From assembly GCA_016785225.1 (NCBI GenBank), contig JAFBJZ010000672.1, positions 152,501 to 216,500 of the forward strand: DNA of 64,000 nucleotides, in the 5' to 3' direction. The notes below the pieces were generated by a model. That model was not told the DNA's origin and did not search any database. It saw only the letters and a list, made by a program, of their open reading frames with translations. Shown in pieces: positions 11,698 through 24,020 of the stretch (within the stretch, counting starts at the first letter, position 1; every line of letters starts with the position of its first letter). The stretch comes from Psettodes erumei (taxonomy: Eukaryota; Chordata; Actinopteri; Pleuronectiformes; Psettodidae). The position numbers were made by a program, and so were the translations under genes.

Positions 11698-14600
11698 GTC
11701 TCCCTTTTCGTTTGATCTGAGGAAATGTTTGAGATGCGTTTATGATCGTGAGCCACAATCCTCAAAATTAAAACGCGCAAATGCAGATTATAATTCTTTA
11801 ATCTCCGTCACTTTACTTCTGTTTCTGTTTCTAAAAACGAACGTTTGTTTTTCACCGCGGCTGCCGACAACAAAACAAAGAAATAATAAAACATATTTTT
11901 AAAAAATGAAATTAAAATGAACATTATTGTCTGTGTATAGATCACATGAGCGTGTTTATTATTCCCCATCTGAATTAAATCATCAGAATGTTTGCAGATG
12001 GGACGTCATCTTATTTCCAGATGATAATCCCACGCTGCTGAGTCGTGACCCCCGGAGCGCGGTGAAATGCGAACAAGCCCCTAATCCCTGCAGATTTACT
12101 CAGGTATGGCTCGACTCGATCAGCGTGGGCGTGCTGCTTTTTTTTTTTTTTTTTAACGACGACGCCGGAAAGCGAAGAGGCCCCCCCCCCCGGGCACGAC
12201 AGGTGTGGAAACAGAGCCCACCCCACCCCCACCCCCACCCACCTCCCACGCAGCATCACAGCGAGAGCCGCTTTACAGAAGCTATTGTCTTACAGCCATG
12301 GACGCGCGGCCCGACGGAGTCCGTGACGTCCGTCGGCCGGTCCGGCTCTCGCCGCGCCGTCGTGAAATGGATCCCGGCGCGACACGAGATACTCCGCCGC
12401 GCAAACGGAAACGGGCCCGGCGTTAAGCCCCCGAACGCCGCCGCGGCAGTTGGCGTTATTCCCCTCCACTTTTTACAGGACGCGTTGAAATGAAACGTCG
12501 GACCGCCAGGCTCCAGCTGTCCCACAGCGGGACGGGCGAGACGCCGCCAAACCGGAGTCCGTCCCCCGGGGGGACGTTTCTGGAAGCCGCACGCCGCCGG
12601 TGCACTTTTGGTTCTGCACGTATCGAGCGGCGGAGAAGAAAGACTCTTTGCTTCTTCTTCTTCTTCTTCTTCTTCTCCTGCAGCGTCGGCGTGTGCGACC
12701 CCGAGCTAACGTGTAGCCGCTAACCCTGAGCGGTTGAGGTTGAGGCGGGAAACGCCGGGGGTCAGACCTCGTGACCCCGCTCGCTGACGACAGCAGCCGT
12801 TCCGGAAATAGCTTCCTGGTTTTTGCGGGGGGAAAAAAAGAGGACATGATGAGGTGGTGCGTGACGGGATAGGTTGTCATTATGGACGTGTCGTAACGGC
12901 GCTGCGTTCCCATTCGTCCGGTGTCGTCCGGGGACACGCGCGCAAAACTTTTTTTTTTTTCCGAAGACGCACCGCACTGTTTTAGCATTCCTCTGCGATG
13001 AGATCGAGGCTGTTTACGTGTTGTTGCGGCGTGTGCGTCAGCCCGGCGCGGCGCCCCCCAGCCCCCCCTTTTCTTCTCCCCCCCCCCTTTTTTTTTTTCC
13101 CCCTCACGAGTAAACACAGCTCACTTCGCCGTACCGGTCTTTCGCCGGGGCCGCTAATTCGGCGGGATCGGCAATTAAAAGCCCCGTTGTGTGCTTTTTT
13201 TTTTTTTGTGTTGTTTTTTTTCGGGGGTTGCGCGCGGATGAAAGCGCGACTGTTCTGGTCGCACATGTTGTGCGTTAGCAGTGGACGCTGGTAATTGGAG
13301 TCGACTGCAGCAGACAGTTCCACTTACGGGCCGCTCTCCTGCAGGACGCGGCCTCTCTTCCTCCTAATTGAATGCAGGGGAGCGGGTGTCGTTTGTCCTC
13401 CGTCCCTCCGGGGGGGGGGGCGCCGCCACCGCTCTGACAGATTTCCCACAACTGCGAATGAAAAGGGGGGCGGTTTGACGGTGCCCCGGGACTTTAGTGT
13501 GAATAATTTATTCGCCCCCTGTCAGCGCCGGAGCGGCCGCCGATCCCGTTTCGGGCCCGTCGTCGTGACGGGACGTGATAAACGCGCGACTCGCGCCGTG
13601 TCAAAACGACGTTAAATCTCCGCCGGTTCTGACGGGTCGGCCGCCGGGCCCGCGCGGCTCGACGGGCGGCGTCTCGAAGTAGCTCGCTGCTGGTCGGCAG
13701 CGAAGTATAAAAGCGGTTGAATTACACTTGGCCTCGACGGCGACGGCTGCGGCGAGGGATCCTTTGTTTCTGTGTGAGTCTTCCTCTGGCGTCCATCAGC
13801 GCCTCCTCCTCCTCCTCCCGTTGCCAGACGGATCCATTTATCACGTCTCCGGCTGCTTGTCGACGTGAGGCGTGCACGACAAGCGCAGCTGCGGTCGGCG
13901 GGGGAACGGAGAAGTCTGACGACTCCATCGCGTCCGAGCGCACGCCGGCGTGAACCATCTTTTTTTTTTTTTTAAGTCTGCGTGCGAATGGGACCCGACG
14001 CCGCTGGTTCTGGGGCGCCGGACTCCGTAATCCGTCGCTGCCGAGGAGAGCGAGACCGGCCCGTAACTCAGCCCCCACCCCACCCCCTCCCGCGGTCGTC
14101 ACGGAGACGTATGGGCTCGCGGGGTCGGCCGAACTCTTCTCTATTGCCCGCCTGAGTGGAGAAATCGATCGATCCCTGACCTCATCGTCGGCGAATAACT
14201 CTGCGGAGGAAGAGAGGAGCAGCTGACACCTCCCCTGCCGCGGTCTGACCTCCCCGACCCCCCACCCCCCCACCCCCCCACCCCCACCCATCCCCCGACC
14301 CCCCCAGTGCAGTAAACCACAGGCTCTGCGGCTTGGTGAACGCCACGGCGTGAAAAACGCTCCACCGCGTTCGCCCCCGGAACCAACGGGCGCGTCTCGC
14401 CCGGCCGGGTCGAAACCAGACGGTGAAATTTGATTGGACGCGCTCGACCCGGACTCGCGGGGAGGCGGGCGCGCTTTTGTTCGGAGCCGGCCGTGCGCTC
14501 CCGCTTCACGCCGCTGTTTTTTTTTCCTCTCTTAGCGGAAGGGAATGCAGACGAGCTCCTGATGATCTTCGCCGCCTCCAGGTTGCGAGGAAATCGCATT

Positions 14601-16446
14601 TGATCGTTCTGGTTTTTATTGCGTGTTTTTTGTCACGCGTCCTCCGCCGTCTCCGCCCGCCGGCCGTTGACCTCCGCCCTCGGAGAACCGGAAAAAACAG
14701 CGAGCTGAGACGTAACGGGACCTCGGGAGGTTTTGCTTCCGTCCGAGGGCGGTGCGTTTTCTCCCCCCCCCGACGCTCACACCGCCAGCGTTTACCTCCG
14801 CCTCCCGCACTTCACACACATGACCACCCGTCCGTGGAGGTGGAGGCGAGGGGGGGTTGAGCTGTGAAAATGAAGACGTTTCTTCTAATTTCACACTCGG
14901 CGCTTGATCGTTCGGCTCTTATTATGCCCCATTTGCTTCCCTCCGCTGGCCGCGATGAAAGGAGGCCCTCCATCAAAACACATTTTGTTTGGGGTCTCTT
15001 TTAGCCCGGCCCGACCCCTTCCCTCCGCATCGCTGCCCCCACCTCCTCCACCCAGTCTGCATCCCTCATTAGCAGCAACCCCCACCTGCCTCCGCATTCA
15101 TTTTATTAAACGCCGATTGTCCGTCGGCAGAAGCAGGACCGACCGCTTTTGTTTGAGGGCCTCCACCCTCCCCCCCCCCACCGCCGCCGCCGCCGCCGAC
15201 CATCAACAAGTGGGAAGGTCAATGGCTGCTCACGACCCGGGACGGTGATGTCTGCGAGGACGGGCCAAAGGACAGAACCCGTCAAGAACCCGTCGCTCGC
15301 ACCGTCCGGCAGCCAACGACGGTTCGCTCCGTCGGACATTTATTTTTCCTTTGACAAAACTAAATCCTGAAATGTCCTGTAAGTGTGTGTGTGTGTGTGT
15401 GTTTTCTCTCCTCGTAATTATTCTTGTGTCCGTTCTGTTTCGATCGGGTCGGGCCGAGCGCAGCGCTCGCTGTAATTTAATTGGGACGTTGAGAATAAAA
15501 AAAAAAAAAAAAAAAAAAAAAACCCAAAGCTGTTGTAATTAGTCGCCGGGTGTTTGAGGGAAGGCTTTTACAACGGGTGGGGGTGAGGGTGGTGGGGGTG
15601 GAGGGGTGGCCCGTCAGAACCTGTCAGAATCCTCACTAAGTGGGCACTAATTTGAGAAATTATATCAGCTGTGAAGTGAAGAGTGAAGGGTGGTGGTGGG
15701 GGGGGCAGCTGATGTGAAGAGGCTCTTAGCGGTGGTGGTGGTGGTGGTGGGGGGGTGTGTGGTGGGGGGGGTTGAGAGCAGTGATTTTTTTTTCTTTCTT
15801 GGCTGAGATGCCAGGGTCAAGGTCGCGACCCCGCTCAGCGGTCGGAGCGCCTGGTGTTTAAAAAGGTGGATTTGATCCACCCCCACCCCCACCCCCACCA
15901 CCTCCACCTCCATTATCCATCATATGATTACCTGTGCGACGTGTCGGCTCAGCGAGAACTCGTCACTCACGCCTCCTCGCTCTGTTCCTTCACGTCTCCA
16001 CTTCCTTTTAAAGCTTCGCAGCGTTTCGTTTTTTTTTTTTTTGGGAGATGACGGGACGTGAGTCGACATCAAAGACGTCTCGCTCGACAAAAGCCGAGCT
16101 TATTTCCTTCTAACGCCCCTGGAATGCAAATATCTTCCTCCCTGAAACGAGAGTTCTTTGAAAAGCAAATTTTACATTTTCATGCCGCGGCTTCGCGTTT
16201 CCGCGCTTTGTTTGATATCGATCGATCGGATTTATTAACGTTGATTGGATCGGGGTTCAGAGGACGTCACCTGGAGAAACGTCGTTCGCATTAATCAGAA
16301 CCAGGTGGAGCGTTGAGTGCGTCACAGCTGATTTACTCTTAATCGAATGACTCAGCTTTTTTTTTTTTTTAAATTTCCCCACTGAATTCCCGATTTGAAT
16401 CCGTCCTCCTTTTCCCGAGCCACTCACGGTGTCTGTCCGTCCACAG

Positions 16447-17131
16447 TGGGAGGAGGTGAGCGGCTACGACGAGAACATGAACACCATCCGGACGTACCAG
16501 GTCTGCAACGTCTTCGACAACAACCAGAACAACTGGGTGCGGACCAAGTACATCCGGCGCCGCGGCGCGCAGCGGATCCACGTGGAGATGAAGTTCTCGG
16601 TGAGGGACTGCAGCAGCATCCCCAACGTCCCCGGCTCCTGCAAGGAGACCTTCAACCTGTACTACTACGAGTCGGACGCCGACGCCGCCACCCGCACCTC
16701 GCCGGCGTGGATGGAGAACCCCTGGATCAAGGTGGACACCATCGCGGCGGACGAGAGCTTCTCCCAGGTGGACCTCGGCGGCAGGGTGATGAAGATCAAC
16801 ACCGAGGTGCGCAGCTTCGGCCCCGTGTCGCGCAACGGCTTCTACCTGGCCTTCCAGGACTACGGCGGCTGCATGTCGCTCATCGCCGTGCGCGTCTTCT
16901 ACCGCAAGTGCCCCCGCATCATCACCAACGGGGCGCTGTTCCAGGAGACGCTCTCGGGGGCGGAGAGCACCTCGCTGGTCGCCGCCAGGGGCGTCTGCAT
17001 CCCCAACGCCGAGGAGGTGGACGTGCCCATCAAGCTGTACTGCAACGGCGACGGAGAGTGGATGGTTCCCATCGGGCGCTGCATGTGCAAGGCCGGGAAC
17101 GAGGCCGTGGAGAACGGGACCGTCTGCCGAG
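16447..17131 (+). CDS. ephb2: ephb2 exon 3: ligand-binding domain and start of Cys-rich region
   Basis: This 685-bp exon encodes most of the ephrin-binding jelly-roll domain, from WEEVSGYDENMNTIRTYQVC through VRSFGPVSRNGFYLAFQDYG, and then the first part of the cysteine-rich (sushi-like) region with CPRIITNG and CNGDGEWMVPIGRCMC. The Cys residues that form the domain disulfides are present. A possible N-glycosylation site, Asn-Gly-Thr, lies at 17113-17121. The acceptor is CCACAG and the donor GTACGT, and the exon ends one base into a codon (phase 1). Nearly every third codon position is G or C, which leaves long open frames on the other strand and in another frame; these are shadows. The exon has the full family length, with no gap or frameshift. 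Confidence 0.98.
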
Positions 17132-17634
17132 GTACGTCCAGCTTTTCCACGCGGCGTTTGCATCTGGTTTGGGAATGTCGGGAAAACGCAGGGAAGGGCG
17201 TAAAAATTCCGAGCGAGCAAATTATTATTATTATTTATTTCTCGTGGCACGTTTTTAGGAGCGAGAGTCTGGACGTTAGGATTCACGTGTCGGGTTGCAG
17301 TTGTTGGCGTGTGATTCCGTGTGATTCCATGTGATTGGAATCGGTGAAATTTCCGAGCCGATTTCCTCCTTCCCTCCACGAGGACAAAGAGGACGAAATT
17401 GCCTCGGTTTACCTGTCATTTGGACCCCCCCCCCCCCACACACACACAGGAGAAATCGATCGGGCTTTTCAGAACATCGGCGTACCTGAGCCGCGCTCCA
17501 GGTGGGCGGAGCCGCGGAGCTGCTTTGAACCCAGCGCGACAAACCGCCCGCCCGGCTTACCGATCGGTGCGGCGCCACCTTGCTCGTGTGTGTCTGTAAT
17601 CAAACACCCTCCCCCCACAGGTGTGAGTGTTCAG

Positions 17635-17639
<5 letters not shown>

Positions 17640-17691
<52 letters not shown>

Positions 17692-17699
17692 ACACACAC
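17640..17699. repeat. (CA)n microsatellite
   Basis: About 30 units with one GA interruption, in intron 3. Confidence 0.95.
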
Positions 17700-18785
17700 C
17701 CTGTTCAGTGACTGCTAATGAGGACCGGCTCCTCCTCGAGTTTTAAGAGGCGCGTGGCTGCAGCAGCACCTCCACGCACAATTACACAAATCTGCTTGTT
17801 TTTTTGACCCACAATGCATTTCACTGCATGTGGTGGATTAAACCATCTGGGGGGGGGGGTGTTTGATTACATGAGATTATGCAATTAAACGCCGTCCGCT
17901 AACTAGTGCTCATCCTCGCCGCGCGCTCTCCTCTTCATCAACTCCACCGCAGCCGCGAACGGACTCGGGTTCTGACCGCGCTCGCTCGCAGGTTCCGACC
18001 GGATCACGTGACGCGGCCGCCCGACATTTCAGCGCCGCGAGGCCGACGAGATCCGAGCCGCGGCGAATCTCTCAGCGCCGCGAGTTTCGAGCCTCGGTGC
18101 AAAAAGAAAGAAGGGCGGGTTGCATTTTCCCAAGAAAGCAAATAAAACCATTACACTTTAAAAGGGATATTACTCTGCGGTCGCTCCATTGTTCAGAGCG
18201 CCGCTCCCCGCTCCTCTTCCTCGCCGCTGAAACCCGATCTCTCGCCGCCGCAGCTCGCGGTCAGCCGCCGTCCTTTCAACTGCCAGACGCCGCCGTAATG
18301 AATTGATCTATGAAAGATGCGCCCGCCGATATCGCGGGGCAATGAATTGATTTGCGTGCGTGGGCCTCTGGGGAGGGTGGGGTGGGTGGGGGGGGTGAGC
18401 GAGGTGTCTACTTTCACGGCCCGGGTCGCGGGCGGCGGCGGCGGCGAGATGAAAGCGTCTGTTTGTAATATTAATAACACGAGCGACGCTTTCGTTCCAA
18501 CATCCCCGCAACCAAACGTGTAATTACGCACGTAACAATTAAACCCTTGGCAGGGATCCCGGCAAATAATTACGCCGTCACGAAATCCGTCAAAATATTG
18601 ACAGTGGGGGGGGGGTGAGCAGGGGGGGGGGGTGGGGGTGATGGGTGGGGGTGGGTGGGGGTAGTTACATCAAACCGGCGAGGCCTTTCTTCTCCACGAT
18701 TGTCTCACAAGCGAGATAAAGTTTCCTCTCGGAGAAGTGGCGGGATTGAAGGAACCACAGCAGCGGAGACGGGAAGATCCGGTTT

Positions 18786-18787
<2 letters not shown>

Positions 18788-18844
<57 letters not shown>
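18788..18844. repeat. (CA)n microsatellite
   Basis: About 28 uninterrupted units in intron 3. Confidence 0.95.
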
Positions 18845-18845
<1 letters not shown>

Positions 18846-20790
18846 AGGTCCCATTCGCCGTCAGCTGCAGAATGAAACAGTGAGAGTTTGTTGCGTGACA
18901 GCGGATTTTTAAAAAAATAATAAACTACAACAATGGAGGCGACGTATCGGCGTCTTTACCAGGTGACATCACCAGACCGCCACCGATCCCGATCTGTAAA
19001 CCGACGCCTGACGAAGCGTTTCATTTGCTGCGGATCTACCTGTAAAAAAAAAAAAAAAAATAGCAGCAACGCCTCACTGTATCCTAGCAACACCTCGGCG
19101 AGGTCCACGCGGGCGGGGCGATCAGATCGAGCAGGGAAAGGCTTCGGCGAAGCTTCGACCGAACGTGGTTGCAGGCGAAGCGAAGGTTGGGGCTGGGCCG
19201 CCGCCAGCGGATAGAGGTGAGGAAGAGGAGGAAGAGGAGGAGGAGGAGGAGGAAGTGAATTCCCTCCAACCCACTATCAGAATCCCAATTATTGCAGCCG
19301 CTTCGTCTGGAGACGGTTTAAGGGCGGAAATCAGCGCGGCGTGGATTTGTCTGCGCCGCCTTTATTTCCCTCGGTGCCTCCATCTTTAATGGCAGCTCTA
19401 ATTGACTAACAGAGCACTTGGGGGGGGTGGGGGGTGTAGTGGGGATGGGTGGGTGGGGGAGGTGTCGGGGGGGGCGGTGACAAAGCCAGCCATCCGCTGA
19501 TGACTGTCCTCTGCGCCGAAACGAGGCACAAAGCAAAACAAAACAAACACACCCCCTCAAGGCTTCTGCTGCGTTTTGCCAAACAAAGACGAAGGAGGTT
19601 CGTGTCGGGGCAAAATGTTGGCTACACAATAGGCGTTCACGCAACCTTAACGCACAACACGGCTCCTCCCATTCACGCCGCAGCACCGCGGGCGCACAAG
19701 TGGAATGACGGCGGGAGCGCTCGTGCGTTGACGCGAGAACACGCTCGCACACACGCAGGCACTTCATCATCCTCGTCCTCGCAGCACATCCATCATCTTC
19801 CGCCAGCACGATAACGTGACCCCGCGACCCCCACCGCCAAACCCGAAGATCGCGGCCCGTTAAGCCGGCAAACCTCTTCCACATGTTTCCCCGCACGCGT
19901 CGGCGGCTGCGCTCCAGATGCGCCGCCGTCACACTCCTCGTTATCCCACATCATCTCCGGGCTCCGACTCAGACGGCGCGACCTCCCGTAATCCCGGGGC
20001 GACTCGGCCCTTTTTCTCCGCGGCGCCGGTCATCCCGCCCGGCGAGCGGGGGGGGGGGGGGGGGCCGCTGCGGGTCTGGTTCTCGCTCGCGACACCTCCC
20101 CGCTGTCTCTGCCTGAGCCCGGCGGTGCCGACCGCAGACAGGTCTCTGGTGTTCCTGCAGGAGAGCAGACCTGGTACGGGACGTCCCGACGCTGCCTCCA
20201 TATGGTGCGTCTGTTTTGTCCTAACATCCCCCGCGTCCTGATGGATCGAGCATCTGTCTGAGAAACCGACGGGGAATCCCTCTGGAGCGCCGGCGACCTT
20301 GTTTTTTTTTTTTCGTCGTATTAGAACTCGGGCCACGTGGAGATGACGGCGGCGGCGGCGTCTGGCGGCGCTGACCTACATCAGAGCTGTTCTAAAAGCG
20401 AGAGCGGAGGGGCGGAGGCTTATCTGTTACCCGTCATCCATCGCGTCCCGGCGCAGTTGTTCGCACGCAGTTAACCCCCTTTGGGCCGAGCGGGACGGGT
20501 CTATATTCTGCCTCCGCGCCGGGACGGGCGCCTAATCCCGCCCCGACGTCAGCGCCGGGTCGCGTTACCGCTCGCACAAAGGTGCTTACTGTTCGTGGCG
20601 ACCTAAGCATGTAACCCCCCCCCCGAGCGTGGAGTAGAATTACCAAAACATCTGTCGGTTATATAATTCGCCGGCTCTTCGTCGCGTTGACGCTCAGCTA
20701 TTCGACCGCCGGTTCCCTCGGCGCCGCCGCCACCGCCGATGAGAATCTGGTGGAAAAGACGAATATTCACCATCAGCTCTTGAAGAAACG

Positions 20791-20859
20791 TTGATGCAGT
20801 AACCGGTGGTAAAGGAACCACAACGGTTGTGGTTCCTTTACCACCGGTTACTGCATCAA
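20791..20859. repeat. Perfect 34-bp inverted repeat (fold-back)
   Basis: The left arm 20791-20824 and right arm 20826-20859 are exact reverse complements, separated by a single G at 20825. The outer ends read TTGATGCAGTAACCGG and its complement. AGTACTTAGTACTTAGTACT-like repeats follow. It could be a cruciform or hairpin remnant of a small inverted-repeat transposon. Confidence 0.9.
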
Positions 20860-21011
20860 GTACTGAATACTTAGTACTTAGTACTTAGTACTGAGTGATG
20901 AGTACTGAGCGCACACATGAACCGACACGGCCCCTCCCCTTCGACTCTAGCTCCGTAACACAAGAGTATTTGACGGGAGAGTCGTAATGGAGTCTAAAAT
21001 AAGTATCACCC

Positions 21012-21054
<43 letters not shown>

Positions 21055-22149
21055 ACTCCCCCAACAAAGATCTCCCCCCCGCGCTCGGCTCCAGGTGATT
21101 AAAGATTAAACGGCTGCGTCGGTGATGCCGAGAGGTGGAGGGGGGTGGGGGGAGGTCGAGACGGATCGCGATGGAGAGGAAAAAAGGATGGAGGACGGAT
21201 GAAGTGCCGGAGGTTTCTCCTCCTCCCGCTCCTCTTATCGTACACCCCCACCCGTCAACATGCGGCAGCAATAACCACCGGAGATCATCTCCTGACAGGA
21301 GGAATGCGAGCGCCGTCAACTTCCTGGTTCCGTCTCCGTCTTTTCCCTCCGGACAGAGGGACCGACACGCCGATGATGATGCGTCATTTCACTCCTGCTC
21401 AATGTGCTCGTCAATACCTCAGTACTTTGTGTGTCGCTTTTTTAAAAATATTTTTGGACGTGTTGTATTCTGTGAGATAAAGTCGTTTTTTTTCCCCCCC
21501 GTACAAACAAGCGGCGCACAGTAAAACACGGAGCGGATCGACTCGCCGCGTTCTGTAAATCTGCCGAGGCGTCATTAAGACGAATTCCTCTGAGTTTAAT
21601 TGGGGGGGGGGGGGGTGGAGTGATTTATATTGGGTGGGGGCGGGTGGTGGTGTTTGCTCCGCCGCTCTCTGAGGGGAAACGCAGAGTTCAATTAGCGGCT
21701 AATTCCAGAGACCAAACAAGAAGAAGAAACCCAAACACAACGCATCCTTGGACTCAAGGGCGACTGTGTCCACACGAGTCTTATCTAACCACTGTGTGTG
21801 TGTGTGTGTTTCTCCGCAGTGTTTGAACAGAATCAACAACCAAATCAAGCCGTTTGCGTTGGGATTTATTTTACTTGGGGATTTAATTCCAAAATGTTTA
21901 GAAATCCGCCGGCTAATGTCAACCGTGGAGCGCAGAGCCGGGCGAAGGTTCGGCCCGTCCTCCTCGCCGCGAGGCTTCCGGCCCCGTGTTTGAGTTTCAG
22001 ATTTGAGCAATCGTCTCTAAAGCCCCCGTCCATGTTAACTTAAGCCCCCCCCCCCAGCGCAGGATCGAGCTGTGTTTTCTTTGCCAGGTTACCACCTGTG
22101 CGTTCTGATTGAATCCAGGTGAACGACGTCGAGTTCGGGCGCCGACGCT

Positions 22150-22240
22150 CGGCGAAGCTACAGGCACGCTAACAGCTTGCTAGCACGCTGATGTTTAGCG
22201 GGCTCAGTGTTTTGTGAGCGTAGCACGTTAGCATGCTAAT
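22150..22240. repeat. GCTAGC/TTAGCATGCTAA-type dispersed repeat
   Basis: The words GCTAACAGC, TTGCTAGCACGCTGATG and CGTTAGCATGCTAATCG are closely spaced. This pattern resembles short dispersed repeats frequent in teleost introns; a related ATTAGCATGCTAAT word is near 51277. Confidence 0.55.
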
Positions 22241-23588
22241 CGCCACGGCTCAGGACGATGGCGGGAGCGGCGTCGGTTCTGCAGGTTTAGATGTGACGGC
22301 GAAGTGATTCAACTCTTCGTCCCAAAAAAATAAAGAAACATTTCACTCAAAACTACATGTTGACGTCCTGTAGGCCTCATCTGCACAGACTTTATTCTCG
22401 TACAGTAGATCCTGGTGGATGTGGTCCCATTGCTAACACGTGCTAATTAAGACTTTGACAGCTGGCGGCAAAGACAAAGTCCGAGTCGTTCGGATTTGGG
22501 TATTGATCTGATTGGCGGTCAACCCTGCAGGTCTTTGCCGATCGATTCCACATGCTGTTCTTCTTCTTCGGTTTTCCCGTCCCGCTGTCGGCGGTCGCTC
22601 CTCCTGCTCGTGCATCACATCCCTGCTCGGCTGCGTTGCTGCGGGGGACAGCTCGGCTTTGTAAATGGACTACTTACAAAATTTTCTGGATGTTAAAACT
22701 TTCTTTTCTTTTCTTTTTTTTTTTTTTTCTACCTCCCCCTTCCCTCGGGCAGCTGCTAAGCAAATAAATTACTGCACATAATGAGCCGTTCCGCTTCTCC
22801 CGTGGAAATCCCGAGCTTTTCAGCTGAAAGGTTCGGTTCGACACGCTTTCTCTCTTCCTTACGAGTCCTGTCGGGACCCGGGTTCATCCCGAGGATACCG
22901 TCTTCTCCTCGGCCCGGAAGATGAAAGGCGTAGCGCCAAATCTGCCAGGATAATCCTTATCTTGTCGGAATATTCCCACACCGGCGTCCGCTGGTTTTTT
23001 CCGTGGGTGAGAATAATCTCGCTCTTTGCGCCGTGATTAGCGCTGTTTTCCCACAGTTGATGCTGCCGAGTCTCTGGGGATTCTCTGTTTATACTGGATT
23101 CATGAGGAGGAGGAGGAGGAGGAGGAGGAGGAAGGACTGTAAACAACGACCTAATGAGGAGGCTGCTCTTGTTTCTGCCCGCTGTGGAAAAATAACAACG
23201 GCTTCCTGCGCACCTCGCAGCGCGGGTTTAAGTGCGGGATATCATAATGTTTTTATGTCCCCGTCACGTTCGGAAATTAGACGGTAATTACTGTTTAATT
23301 TCTTTTCATTAGGCCGATTTAATCTGGACGCCGTCAGATTTCTTTTTTTAATTGGCCGATATCTTCGTTATGGGTTGAGACGCACGTTTTTCCTCCCGTT
23401 CTTTATTGTGTATCTCAAAGTAAAGTTGCGTTAAAGATCGGGACTCGCTGGGTTTTTTGGCATCGACGCGAAGAAAGAAAGAAATATGAGCCGCTCCGGT
23501 TCAGAGTTCGATTTCCTATTTGCCGAAGACTCGCTGCGCCGCAAAGCTCTGTGCATTGTTCACGTGTATTAGGAAGGACGGGGACCAT

Positions 23589-23628
<40 letters not shown>

Positions 23629-23950
23629 CGGACCGGTCCATTAAACCCACCGCCCCGTCGTATCGACGCGCGGTGGGGGGAATGCTCACCGGTGTTCCGC
23701 TTTATTGTGGTCACCTCCAGGGTGTGTGTGGTCTCTGCAGGGTTGTTTGATGGGTGGGGGTGGGGGTGGGGGGGTGGAGGAGCATTTTCATGTGTTTTCA
23801 CTCGAATCGGCGTGGCGGCGTCCCCCCCCCCCCACCACCACCACCACCACCACGTCCTCGCAGCACGGCCATCTCTTCTCTGTGAAGTAACCGGCTTTAA
23901 GAGGCGTCTGGAATACATTAGTCACAGTTATTAATGAGGTTGTTTTGATT

Positions 23951-23953
<3 letters not shown>

Positions 23954-24001
<48 letters not shown>

Positions 24002-24020
24002 CACACACACGCACACACAC
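23954..24020. repeat. (CA)n microsatellite, interrupted
   Basis: The run is broken by CG steps near 23995 and 24010. Confidence 0.95.

Larger units (their letters stand above)
10257..16446 (+). other. Intron 2, no gene seen
   Basis: This 6.2-kb intron has donor GTGAGT and acceptor CCACAG. It holds (TG)n at 10752-10794, (GA)n at 11455-11480, an 11-bp AGTACTGAGC-type minisatellite at 11612-11697, (CTT)n near 12648 and several long T runs. The stretch from about 12200 to 14900 is very rich in G+C and CpG. A CpG-rich intron segment could be an alternative promoter, but no TATA box, splice donor or open frame supports this. Open frames seen here look spurious and composition-driven. Confidence 0.7.

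Noticed and set aside
12200..14900. CpG-rich stretch of intron 2 as an alternative promoter
   Set aside because: CpG richness is seen over much of the window, and no first-exon-like open frame with a donor compatible with exon 3 was found.
16369..17379. A 336-codon open frame on the minus strand and a 287-codon + frame over exon 3
   Set aside because: Both overlap exon 3, whose third codon positions are almost all G or C. That bias removes stop codons from other frames. The translations are rich in Ala, Gly, Arg and His and show no domain.
20900..21060. CRISPR-like arrays among the AGTACT, CA and TAGC repeats
   Set aside because: The host is a vertebrate, units are tandem without unique spacers, and spacing is irregular.
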